From positions 99,122 to 129,641 of the forward strand of contig JAMYWO010000079.1 in assembly GCA_024220525.1 (NCBI GenBank): a DNA stretch of 30,520 bases, in the 5' to 3' direction. This DNA comes from Cochliopodium minus. Its lineage: Eukaryota > Discosea > Himatismenida > Cochliopodiidae. The notes under the pieces are model-generated. The model had not been told where the DNA came from. It was given only the letters and a program-made list of their open reading frames with translations, and did not search any database. A program made the position numbers and the translations under genes. This document shows, one piece after another, positions 1-10,694 of the stretch (positions are counted from its first letter, which is position 1; every line of letters starts with the position of its first letter).

Positions 1-54
1 AAAAATAAAAAATAAAAAATAAAAAATAAAAAATAAAAAATAAAAAATAAAAAA
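1..54. repeat. (AAAAAT)n simple repeat in a carboxylase intron
   Basis: Eight or so units of A5-6T fill the first 54 bases, inside an intron of the carboxylase gene. Similar tracts lie at about 22540-22612 and 30380-30445, also in introns. It looks like ordinary low-complexity intron filler. Confidence 0.85.
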
Positions 55-2359
55 TTGAAGATGATTTTACCTTTTTGAGAATTTATTTCGAAAGAAGGCA
101 TGGTATTGTTGTTTGGGAAATATGAAAGAAACTTTTTGATTTCAGTAAAGGCACTCAACTCTGAATCTACAACGTTATCAACCACTCCGTTTCTGGAGCA
201 TATGTCAGTCCCTCCTAATTCCTCCTTGTCCAAATTTTCACCAGTAGAATATCTTCATTAAAAAAAATAATAATAAAAATTTTTGAAAAATTAATGAATT
301 AAAAATTAAAAAAAATTAACAAAAAAAAAAAATTAATTTTAAAAATTAACAAAAAAAAAAAATAAAATTTTAAAAATTATTTTTTTACTTTACAACAGGA
401 GGTCCTTTTTAAAGTTCATATTTTTTTTTTTGAGAATTTTTTAATATTAATTCTTTTTATTTTAAAAATATTTTTTTTTACCAGCTACAAATATTTGAGA
501 TAACCCTTTAACCGCAACTGTGAAATGAGACAACATTGCTTTTGCTGCGCTTTAGAAAAAGATTTAAAAAATCCATAAAAAAAAAGAGATAAGCAAACCC
601 CAATCCAACCACAGGACTAAACAAATAAATATGAAATTAAATTTTATTTTTTCAATTTTTTTAATTTTTGATTAATTTTTAATTAATTTTTAATTTATTA
701 ATTTTATTAATTATTAATTTTTAATAATTTGTAAAGTTAATTTTAAAAAATTTTATGAATTTTAATTTAATAATTTGTGAAGTTAATTAATCTTTTAATT
801 ATTTTTTTAATTATTTACCCTAATAAACAAGATACGACAGGAACATGTTGTAACAATTCCAGGTAAAGATCAAAACCAGCAAGCATAGGGATATAATTCG
901 CTTTCAACTCCAACAAAGTAGCAACACTGCCCCCTCCTGAAGACCTTCAAAAAATTTTAAAAATACAAAGAGACGAACAATCAATTTATTTTTTGTTTAA
1001 TATTTTTCATTTTCATTAAATTTGTTTTTTTTTTTTTTTTTTTACCCGTCATGAAATCTCACGAGAGGAATTTTAAGTTTTAATGCTCTTGTTTCAATGT
1101 AAACCTTTTTCAAAAAAAAAAAAAAAAAAAAAAAAATATTATTTTTTATTATAAAAGTAATGGAAAAGAGAAATAACAATTACTTGTTTTCTCATGATCG
1201 GAGCTCCATCTTTAGAATTGTTTAGGAGGTTTGTTTTTAAGAAAAAATTGTAAAATACCTGAATGCCCTCCTCTGATTGTAAAATCATCTGCTATCACAA
1301 CAACATCTCGTTGTATTCCTTCCACAGAATACTTTTGACGAAAAAAAAAAAAAATTTTAAAATATTTAGTTATAAAAACAAATAAAATTACAAAAAATTT
1401 TTATAGAAATTAAATAATATGTTAAAAATAATGAAAAACCTTTCCAGTTCCTCCCACACAATTAGCAGGAGTGAATTTTTTAAGGTTCCCTTCTTCATCA
1501 TACTCTGATTTTCCAGAAAAAGTTCCTTGATAAAATTTTTGATGCATTTTAATAATTTTTTTTTTCGAATAATGAACAAACGAACCTATTTCTCTGAATG
1601 AATCTTTGTCGAGAAAGTGGCTTATTCTCTCCCTTGCTAACATTTTCCCTCCCTTTCTTTGTCTTTCTGCGCTTTCTTTCCCTCCGTGTTCCATTGCCAA
1701 TTCTTTTCTCATTTTCCTTATTTATTAAGAAAAATAATTGGAATTTGTTAAAAAAATGATTTAAAAGAAGACAAACATCTCTTCAATAGAACTTTTCCAG
1801 TCTGTAATTTCTTCTTTTTTTTGTAATAAATGAGATGCTATTGTGTTCACTCTTCTCATTCCCGAATTATCTTCTTTTATTAACATCACTCTTTAAAATT
1901 TTAATTAACAAATAAAATGGGTTTGAAATTTTTTTTTACAATTGTCTTTCCTTTACTCTATCATTTTCTTTCACCTTTCATAAAAAATATTTGTTTTAAT
2001 TTCACAAAAAAGATTAATTAATATTATTTTTACTTTAAGACTGTGTATTTTTGAATTGCTTGTTGATTTCACTATATTCTCCACTTTCATTACTGATATT
2101 GAATATAAAGGGGAATCTATTTCTACGATATCTCCTTTATTAATTTCAACAAAAAATTTGGTTGTTTAAACAATGGTTTATTTGATAGGAAATGATTTAT
2201 ATGGGTTTAATAATCAAGATATAGGATCATCCCAAATGTGCAAATCAAGATATTTTGATTTAGGATGAAATATATATATTTTTTGTTTCATTCACCTTCA
2301 TTCACAAATATTTTTGAAATTTGTCCTTCAAATGGTGCAAATACTGGTTTAACACTCAT
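1..2359 (-). CDS. Biotinyl-domain + carboxyltransferase fusion, acyl-CoA carboxylase (3' end off window)
   Basis: Transfers carboxyl from biotin to an acyl-CoA. I see 13 exons on the minus strand: 2359-2296, 2134-2034, 1974-1940, 1890-1777, 1716-1440, 1331-1259, 1209-1184, 1104-1046, 944-819, 616-599, 549-482, 404-389, 252-71, giving 386 residues before the window ends; all phases close. Residues 6-72 form a full biotinyl domain (FAPFEGQISKIFV, then VNEGDIVEIDSPL, then VMKVEN with the candidate biotin lysine at about residue 38, then VKENDRVKERQL). The carboxyltransferase part follows: MEHGGKESAERQRKGGKMLARE is its N-terminal signature, then ADDFTIRGG, RFHDGSSGGGSVA, GPVVGLG, GPPVVK and STGENLDKEELGG. 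Substrate (acetyl-, propionyl-, methylcrotonyl- or long-chain acyl-CoA) cannot be told. No biotin carboxylase domain is visible. The start is the first ATG, 90 bases from the divergent neighbour. Confidence 0.88.
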
Positions 2360-2449
2360 TTTTTTTAATTTTACATCGTGTCTTCTTTGTCAACATCAAC
2401 AAAAAAGTTAAAATTAAAAAAAAATTGGAGTAAAATTCAACCCAAGGAA
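2360..2449. promoter_or_regulatory. 90-base divergent promoter gap
   Basis: Only 90 bases separate the ATG of the minus-strand carboxylase (2359) from the first in-frame ATG of the plus-strand ankyrin-DHHC gene (2450). Both 5' leaders and any core promoter elements must fit here or overlap coding sequence. I see no clear TATA-like box that can be told from the AT-rich background. Confidence 0.5.
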
Positions 2450-5005
2450 ATGAATATAATAGATTTGACAGGTGGCGATGAAGAAAAAACAAAATCTCCA
2501 TCAATGGAAGAATATATCTCCCCTAACAAATTTTCCAGCAAAGAATACAACTTTATTGAAAAAATTCAACAACAATATAACGTCAAATTCAATAATGAAA
2601 CAGGCAGAGATCAAGAGGGTTTCACAAAATTGCATTGGGCTGCATATATCCAAGATACAAAGACCATTCTCAATTTATTGCAAGATGGAGTAGATGTAAA
2701 TGATTCCAACAATAAATTGGGACAATCTCCTCTTCATTGGGCATGTATGAAAGGATTCAGGTTTCTTATATTTTAAAAATAATTTTATAATTACTTTTCT
2801 CATTCAAATTAATTGAACACGTATTAACTTATACTCCCCATCTCTTTTTTTCAGAAAAATATGTAATCTTTTGATTGAAAATGGAGCAGATTTGGCTCAA
2901 TCGGATAAAAATGGATATAATTCTGCCATCTATGCTGTTCAACATGGTAAGGAAATCAAGATATTTAAAAAGGAGTTCAAGATTAATACTAAAATTACAA
3001 AAATGATAAACGAATATTTATTATGTTGTTGGAATTGTTCAATTTTCCACTTTTTTATCAAATCATATCAACAATAAATATCTTTGGAAATCTTGCTTTT
3101 CAAATATTGAAATCTATACTCATTCTTCATTTTAGGCCACGTTTTATTATTGCATTATCTTCATTCTGAGGGTGCTCCGTTTGATGTGATTGATTCTAAA
3201 GGACATACTCTGTTGCATTGGGCTGCTTATAGAGATCATTCCAAATTGGTGGGATATCTATTGAAGCAAGGGATAGATATCAATGAAGTGGATGAAAATG
3301 GGGCCACTGCGTTGCATTGGGCTGCTTTGGAGGGAAATTATAAACCCGCTTCCATTTTGTTGGAGAATAATGCAGATTTTGAAAGAAAAGATAAGAATGG
3401 GAAGACTCCTTTGGATATAGCAAAAGCCAAAGAATATAAAGATGTTGCTGAAGAAATTGAATTCAGAAAATCTGGGAGAATAGGTAAAAAATCAAAAAGA
3501 AAATTAAAAGATTGATTCTATTCTGAAGAAATTATAAATTATCACACCATAATATCAACATCATTGTTAATTTCTTCAATATCATTATTTAATTTTGAAT
3601 CAATTTTGACTTGACATAAACTAATATTCCAAAAGAAACGAAAATTTGTTTCCTCATTTATTATCATTTTTGATTAGATATCTTTGATGATGAGGCTTGG
3701 TTAAAAAAAAACAACACTCTTTTGTTCATAGCACCATTCGTCGTGATCATCTCCTGCTTCATTGCGCTAGGATGGAACATCCTTACACTTATACCCATAT
3801 ACTTGCTCTTCAGAGCCTACTGGAGACAAATAAGCGTGCTGATCTCTCCGATGGGAAAAACTAAGAACCCCGTAGCTTTCGGAGCATTACTTTCTCTATT
3901 ATTGGTTGTTGAATATCACTACTTTACCAAAATCATTCCCATGTTGAATGAGTGGTTCTATTTCAACGTTTTGTATTGCATTTCCAAGGCTTTCATGTTG
4001 TATTTTCTCTACCTTTCTGTCCAGGATCCTGGTTACATTGATCCTCAGGAAATGAAAAAAGTTAAATGGGCAGAAATATCTGAATCTAGGTTTTGTTCTT
4101 ATTGTATGGTAAAAAAAATAAAAATTATTTTTTTTTGATATTTTTTTTTTTTTTTATTTATTTATTTTATTTATTATTAAAAATAGATTTATCAACCTTT
4201 GAGAAGTAGACATTGTAGAAGATGTAATAGATGTGTTGCACGTTTTGATCATCATTGCGTGTTCATTAACAAGTAACAAGCAATTTTTTTTACTTTTTTA
4301 TTTAACCTTTTTTTCATTTGTCTTTTAATATTTCAAATAAATCAGTTGTGTAGGATCTTCCAACCACAAATATTTCTTATTATGTATTATACTTACCGTT
4401 CTTAACCATGCTGTATGGTTTGTTTTGGTTTATTTCTGTAAACTAAATTTCCTTTAAAAAAAAAATTGTTTTAAAAGTTTAACAAAAATTAAATTTTTTT
4501 TTATTTTATTATTCTTTCTTTAGATTTATTTCAACAAAGAGAAGGAGTTCCTTTTAATGGATCGTTCATTGATTTGTATTTCTCCGAAAAATATCTCATC
4601 ACTTTCCTTTGTTTCGAAGTGATCCAACTCATCAGCGAAATCATGTTGGTCTACGTTCAAACCAAAAACATGCTCAACAACCACACCATGATGGAATCTC
4701 ACTACCATGGCGAAGGAAGCCACGGCCACTCACACGGAGGAAACAACAAACACAACCATTCTCACGGTGGAAATAATTCTAACCATGGGCATTCTCATGG
4801 TGGAAATAATTCTAACCACGGATATTCTCATGGCGGAAATAATTCTAATCATGGACATTCTCATGGTGCAAATTCTGGTTCTCGTTTGAAGAGTCCTTAT
4901 GACAAGGGTACCTTTGGCAATGTCCTTGACTTTTTTGCTTTTACTCCTCCCACTGATTGGAAGAGGACTTACAAGATTGAGAAATCCAAGGAGTCTTTGT
5001 TGTGA
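2450..5005 (+). CDS. Ankyrin-repeat DHHC palmitoyltransferase (Akr1/HIP14 type)
   Basis: Protein S-acyltransferase of Golgi or plasma-membrane type. Seven exons: 2450-2760, 2855-2946, 3136-3483, 3678-4108, 4187-4272, 4346-4437, 4524-5005; 613 residues. The N-terminal third has ankyrin repeats (TKLHWAAY, SPLHWACMKG, HTLLHWAAYRD, ATALHWAALEGN). Membrane segments follow in exon 4 (APFVVIISCFIALGW, AFGALLSLLLVVEY, and the stretch before VQDPGYIDP). The cysteine-rich domain is spread over exons 4-6 and is intact: FCSYC, RSRHCRRCNRC, FDHHCVFINNCVGSSNHKYF, with the catalytic DHHC cysteine present. More membrane segments lie in exons 6 and 7. The C-terminal tail is His/Gly/Asn-rich. An in-frame stop at 2366 rules out an unspliced upstream extension, so the ATG at 2450 is preferred. 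Substrates are unknown. Confidence 0.92.
4766..4864 (+). repeat. 33-base tandem repeat encoding GGNNSNHGHSH
   Basis: Three full 33-base units (starting 4766, 4799, 4832) encode 11-residue units GGNNSNHGHSH/GGNNSNHGYSH, preceded by a less regular His/Gly stretch from about 4705. The unit is in the cytosolic tail of the DHHC enzyme. The alternating HxHxH pattern resembles metal-binding His-rich loops of zinc transporters; that role is inference only. Confidence 0.9.
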
Positions 5006-5402
5006 GTGTTGTGCGCTAATTAAATGGATTTTTTTTTTTTATCTATTTAAAAAAGTTTGTTTTGATTTTAATTTTAATATTAAATATTTATTTAAAATAT
5101 ATTTATTTTGAAAACTTTCCTTTTTCAAGATATTTTATGAAAATCCAAATGATCTTTAAAGATCATTTTAAAATTAACCCCAAATATTCAAAATTCTTTA
5201 TAAATCCCCTCACTGGAATCCTTCATAAATATATGATTATAAAAAAAAATCAAAAAGGAATTTAAAATAAATAGATTTGCATCATACCACTCCCTTTTTA
5301 AAAGATTCACTTCAATAAAATATCCTTATATTTTGGAAATCAAATATCAAAGAAGAAGGAATTAAAATTGTTCACAATACAATATATATATATTTTTTAT
5401 AA
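5006..5402. other. AT-rich intergenic region
   Basis: Between the ends of the DHHC gene and the ATG of the RapGAP gene. Contains short chance reading frames of low-complexity composition and one 22-base perfect palindrome (listed separately). No RNA gene is recognisable. It presumably holds the 3' end of one transcript and the promoter of the next. Confidence 0.6.
5147..5168. repeat. 22-base perfect palindrome
   Basis: The 22 bases read the same on both strands; the central 18 are ATGATCTTTAAAGATCAT. It has no loop, so it is better suited to a dimeric DNA-binding site than to an RNA hairpin. It lies about 140 bases after the DHHC stop and about 235 bases before the RapGAP ATG. Confidence 0.7.
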
Positions 5403-7716
5403 ATGAAAAGAATAGAGGATCTGAAGAAAGATAAAGAGAACGGTACAAGCAATAATATTAAATCAGAGAATGATTCTGATGAAGATTCTTTGGAAAGATC
5501 ATTGGGAGATGATGAGATTGTTGGTGAGTTTCAGATTCAATCAAATTAAACTTTTATTCTTTTTAAAAGTGATATATATTGAATATTTATATAATAGAGC
5601 ATTTTATAATAAATATTTTGTCAACAGCATAAAAATATACGCATATATAATTTCTTTCTTTGTATTTTTTTAATATACAATGAATTATCAAATTTTGATG
5701 AAATAGAATGGCTCGATAGTACAATTGAAGAATATAAAATTGCATTGGAGACATCAAAGAAAGATAATGTGAAGATAGAAGCAACAACGATACAGAATCA
5801 CATGCAAGTAAGAAAATTACAAAATATAAAAAGGATATTCGAAATAAAACAAAGAAAATATTCGAATAGGAAATGTTCCTATTGAAAGATAAGATCATGA
5901 AAGAAGATACAAAAGAATCAGCATTGAGAGAATCAAAGGCGGCAAGGAAATTGAATAAATATAATTTGGTGGAGACAAAGAAGTCAGGATGGGGCAAGAA
6001 AAAGAAACATATCTTCACCAGAGAGAAATCAGGATCATTGCCGATACAGAGGAAGATATTGATAGATACATCAGAGAAGAATAATCTCAACAATTCCAAC
6101 GTATCGTCGCCCAAATCATTGAGAATGAAATTATTCTCGAAATCTCCCAGCAAAAAAGAAGGCGGCGGAGATAATCTGGTTGAATGGTCGGATAGATGGG
6201 AGAAGAAGGAGTTCAAGGTGTCCACCTTGAACAAGATGAAGTGGGAGAACACAGATAGCGAAGAAGATAAGGAGCTGATCGAGGCGATCCAAGGATGGAG
6301 TTTGGAGACGGGAAAGAAAAAACCTTGCTCGATGCAAGATGGAGATAAGATCGCGCTCATCGATCCCGAATCCTATCATTATCTTTATCGGGATTATTTT
6401 TATAAGCACAGCCATTCTATTTATTACGGTGAGTCTAAAGATGGTCCCGTGGTGATTTGTATCGAGAAAGGTTCTCCCAACACCAAGAGCCGTGCAAAGT
6501 ATCGTGTGCTCATGTTGGACAAGCGAGAGTACAACAAGTATTCCATCGAAAAGTCTTCGAGTGCGAGAAGTCGTCTCAAACTAATCCAACAAATAACCTC
6601 CAAAAAAATAGGCGAAATAAAACTCAACAAAATCGACAAAAACTCTCTCGATCAATTTTCCGCCAGCCTCGTCCAATTCGAGAAGAAAATGAAGGACGAA
6701 GCTCACACAAACAAGTTTGGAATTCTTTACGCCAAAGAAGGTCAATGCGACGAAGACTCGATCTATGGAAACGAGAACGGCAGCGTCTTCTTCAAAGAGT
6801 TTTTGTCGATCATCGGAAAAAAGATCAAGCTGCAAGGCCACAAGGGTTTTCGTGGCGGTCTCGACAACAAAAACAACACTACTGGGACTAAATCTATTTT
6901 TAATACTGTAGTTTATACTAAGGATGGTGATTTCAAAGGTTTGGACGTTCCCCTTTCTAATTTCTCCAAGGTTGTCGTTGAGAGTGAGCTCAACAATAGT
7001 TTTTCTCCTCGCAAGAGCTCTGTTGTTGATAATGAGATTGACAATGGCGATGAGGACATCGCTTTTCAGGTCATGTTTCATGTCGGCATTCATCTGCCTT
7101 ATGAATATGAAAAATCTGATAATCCTCAACAAATTGGCAAAAAAAGACATATAGGTAAAAAAAAAAAATCAAAAAAACTTTGATCAAAAAAATAATATTA
7201 TCTTTTTTATCAAAAAAAACTAACAAAAAAATTCAAAAAAAAATCTTTCACAAAAAAAAACTTAAAAATATTTATCTTATTATTATTTTTTTAAAAAAAA
7301 AACTTTAAAATCATTCAATTTGACCTTTTTTTATACTTTAAATTTTTAATTCAGGTAATGATATTGTGGCGGTCATATTTAAAGAAGGAAACTCAGTGTT
7401 CAACCCCTCCATGATCAAATCAAATTACAACCACATTTTCATGATTGTCTCCCCTCGTTTCCTCTCTGATGAGAAGGGCGTCGTCACCCATTACAAAGTA
7501 GCCCTCGCAAGTAAGAGAGGAGTGAAGCCATGGAGGCCTTTTGTCCCTCCTGACGGTTTAATCGAAAAAAAAAATTTTGCACCTTGGTTTCTCACTAAAC
7601 TCATTAATGCTGAAAGAGCTGCTATGTATGCTCCTGAGTTTTCTTTGAAAAACGCCAGAACTATTAAGAAGACTCTTGGCATTCTTGTTGAGGATTCCAA
7701 GAAGAATGAAAAATGA
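5403..7716 (+). CDS. RapGAP-domain GTPase-activating protein
   Basis: Speeds GTP hydrolysis by a Rap/Ras-like GTPase. Four exons: 5403-5523, 5707-5807, 5870-7154, 7355-7716; 622 residues. The first 350 residues are charged, Lys/Glu/Ser-rich, with no domain I recognise; a coiled-coil tendency is likely near residues 45-110. The RapGAP domain starts near residue 357 (FGILYAKEGQCDEDSIYGN), continues with FKEFLSIIG, KGFRGGLD, the TGT strand, and VMFHVGIHLPY, then KKRHIGNDIVAVIFKEG, which spans the last intron. The catalytic asparagine thumb (N of HIGND, about residue 504) is present, so the protein should be active. A Ser-rich insert lies between the two halves of the domain. The part of exon 3 encoding the domain has more C-ending codons than the N-terminal part. 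Confidence 0.9.
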
Positions 7717-8304
7717 ATGTCTTTAAAAGTTATTAAAAAAAAACTTAATTTTTGTAATATCAAATCAAATTTTAATTTATTCATTTATAAATTTATTCAC
7801 CTTGTAAGGAGAAAATCTGATTGGATTTCTTATGAAAACAAACATGAAAACGATACTTTTGCTCTTTATATTTTAAACTCTTTTTTGAAATACTACTCAA
7901 ATGATGAAGTAAATGAGGGGAAAAATATTTTAAGTCAATTTCTCATATTATAAAATATATAATTTCAAATTAATAAATTTTTTTTCCTTGAGATAGTAAT
8001 CAAAAAAAAAAGGATCGAGCTTTATTCAAAGTAACAAATAAAGTTTTCATTCAAACAGATATTTGTAATGAAGATGAGAAAAAACAAAAGAGAAAAGAAT
8101 TTTTTTTTTCTTTTTTTTTGGTGAAAAATGAAAAGACAAAAAAATAAAAAAAAATAGAATCTATAGGCAGGTAATTTTTATTTAACAATAAAAAACAAGG
8201 AGAACTGTTAGAATATACATCACAAAAACAATTGATACTTTAAAAAAAACCTTTTTTAAAAAATTAAACAAAAAAATATCTTCATTAAAAAAAAGTGATA
8301 AAGA
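7717..8304. other. AT-rich intergenic region
   Basis: 588 bases after the RapGAP stop. A 78-codon frame directly after the stop (7717-7953) has low-complexity composition and no family resemblance. I see no RNA gene. The last 100 bases would hold the promoter of the kelch/EGF gene. Confidence 0.6.
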
Positions 8305-10481
8305 ATGTTGAATAGATTATTATTTGGTTTGATTTTTGGATTGTTGATAGTTGTATCCATCAGTGTTGAAGTGAGATCAAGATACGTTCCAAAGGTTATA
8401 AATGTATCTAAATTCAAATTCGACAAAGATTACAATTGTAGTTATGGAGAAGGAAACCATCATCCAAACAATGCATTGGGAATTCAATTAGTTAGAATCG
8501 CAGAACAAAAATATTATCAAGGATATGCTGATCAATCTGATATCTATCCTGGTGTCAATAAATCACAAATTGAAGGTTTTGTATATCCTGCTAATGCTAC
8601 CATTCAAAAATATTTCCATCATCCAAGAGACTTTCAATTGGCTTTGGGTGTTGCTGGTGAAATTTATGGAGAATATGCTTATCTCTTTGGAGGTACTACT
8701 GATACTGAAGCTTACGAAAAATTGTTTGGAGGATATCCTATCAATAATGTAAATGGAGAGATTTATTCTTTTATTCTTTGCAAATGCAGTAAGTTTTTTT
8801 CTTTAGAAAAAAAAACAAGATATAAAAAAAAACTTTTGATTCCAATAACAACATAGTATATAATTCCAATTATCTTTATATTCTATTTCTCTTTTTTGAA
8901 AATATCTTATTTTTTAAATTTATACTAACATTTTTTTTTTAATTATCATCAGCATGGGAATTGAGAGGTATTACCAAACATGGATTAGCATTTTCTACTG
9001 CACAACAATATACTTTCCCTGCATGTACTGATGCAAAGAGAATTTATTGTAATCACAAAAGAGAAGTTGAGGAAAGAGGATTCGATACCCCACAAAGCTG
9101 CCCTGAATATCCTGCTCCATCATTCTGTGGAGTTGAAGCTATAGTATTGTTTGGAGGTACAAATGGAACTCATTTCTCAAACAAAGTTATCTTTTATAAT
9201 CCTATCACAGGAGCATTTGTAAATGCACCAGCTAATTTCAGGTAAGAAATTATAAATACAAAAAAAAAAAAAAAAAGCATAAAAAATAAATACGAGTATA
9301 TCCACATATAATCGAAATTTTTTTTTAATATTCTTTGATAATTTAGTACTATCAATCCTGATGATTTAAGACTTTCTGGACATTCTTCATTCATTGCTGG
9401 AGATAGTTTATATGTAGTTGGAGGATTGAGACAAATAAGAGGAGTAAAGGCTCCAGTGATCTCCAATAGCATTTATCGCTTCAATTTGAACACATTGACT
9501 TGGAGTGTAGTTGCAAATGGAACTTCTGATGTATTCCCACAACTTGCATTGCACACTGCAACACATTATGGAGGATTCAATCCAAATCCATTCTATGTAA
9601 TTGGAGGAATGACCCCATCTGGAGTGATCAATGACAAAATCTATTATGTGACCATCAATCCTACTGCTAATACGTATGCCATCCAAACATTGGCAACCCC
9701 ATCTGGTATAGTAAGACAAGCTACTTTCTCACATGCCGCACAAGTAAATTCTGGAAACATCTTTGTTTATGGAGGAGCTAATCTCAAACCAACTGTTGCT
9801 GCATTCCCATCCTATGCAGGAAATGCCATCCCAGCTGATCACGAATATAAACCACTCGCAGAATTGTGGAGATACAACATCGCAACAAACACATGGGTCA
9901 ACCTCACCCAAATCCATCCTTACTTGGGAACCAATGTTGGACCTGTCATGTTGGAATACAACGATGAATTGTTGATTTTCGGTGGAGTCAGCGCTTCTTT
10001 CTCTGTAAATACCGGAGTTTTCCGTATTTCCGTCAACAACCCTACCTATGTCACCAGACCATGTTGTGCTCCTGGTTATGAAGGCAAAAACTGCGAAGTT
10101 CCTGTTTGCTCCAACAACTGTGGTGGTCCTCTTATCGGAACTTGTATCGCTCCTGACACTTGCCAATGTTCAGGCGGTTTCATCGGAAGCAGCTGCGATC
10201 GTCACGTTTGCTCCAGACACTTCCAACAAGATTTGATTGCTTTAAATGATGTATTATTCTATCCAAAGTCTTCCACCAACATCCTCAACAAAATCGATCA
10301 AATTCTTTTGAGATTGCGTTTCCTCAAAAAGAACCTCAGACCTTGGAAATCCAACTCTCTCATCACCAAGTTTGCTCACATTGCTCAAACCATGTATGAT
10401 TTTAACACCCAAAGTTTGGATCTTTTCTTCAACGAGTTACAACAAGAAATGCAAAGTTTTCTCAATCTTAGAGGTTACTAA
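8305..10481 (+). CDS. Secreted kelch-repeat + EGF-like protein
   Basis: Three exons: 8305-8788, 8953-9241, 9347-10481; 635 residues. A signal peptide is clear at the N-terminus (MLNRLLFGLIFGLLIVVSIS). A kelch-type beta-propeller follows, with blade motifs YLFGGT, VLFGGTNG, LYVVGGLR, FYVIGGM, IFVYGGAN and LLIFGG and the matching Trp strands (LTWSVV, NTWVNL). After the propeller come two EGF/tenascin-like cysteine modules (CCAPGYEGKNCEVPVC and CQCSGGFIGSSC) at about residues 490-540. The C-terminal 95 residues are helical with no membrane anchor, so the protein is probably secreted or held by partners. The layout recalls attractin-like proteins, but without their other domains. Codons become more C-ending toward the 3' end. 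Confidence 0.88.
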
Positions 10482-10694
10482 ATAGAGAAGGAGAGTTTGT
10501 TATTTGAAACATTTGAAAAATCTGAGAATATTTTTTCATAATATATTATTAAAAATTATAAAAAATATTCTAAAAAAATTCACTTTCAAAGATTTCTTGT
10601 TTTATTTTCCAAAACAAAAAAATTTGATATTTATCAACAAGTGATTCAACATCCTCAAGAACTTGGATTCAGAAGTATTCACAAAGAAAGAATT

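Noticed and set aside
2378-2449. Upstream extension of the ankyrin-DHHC protein from a GTG
   Set aside because: A GTG start is not expected in a nuclear gene, and a stop lies just upstream in frame; the ATG at 2450 is the first usable one.
5587-6360. 257-codon minus-strand frame
   Set aside because: It is antisense to the RapGAP gene, whose plus-strand frame has domain homology and proper splice sites. The reverse frame is open only because of the Lys/Glu/Asp-rich codons.
6581-7150. 189-codon minus-strand frame, and a plus-strand frame at 6457-6891
   Set aside because: Both are shadows of the exon that encodes the RapGAP domain; their translations are not family-like.
7717-7953. 78-codon frame after the RapGAP stop
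   Set aside because: Low-complexity Lys/Phe/Leu/Ile composition and no family resemblance; it could be part of the 3' untranslated region.
9408-10166. Minus-strand frames across the kelch/EGF gene
   Set aside because: Antisense shadows; the plus strand has clear kelch and EGF motifs.
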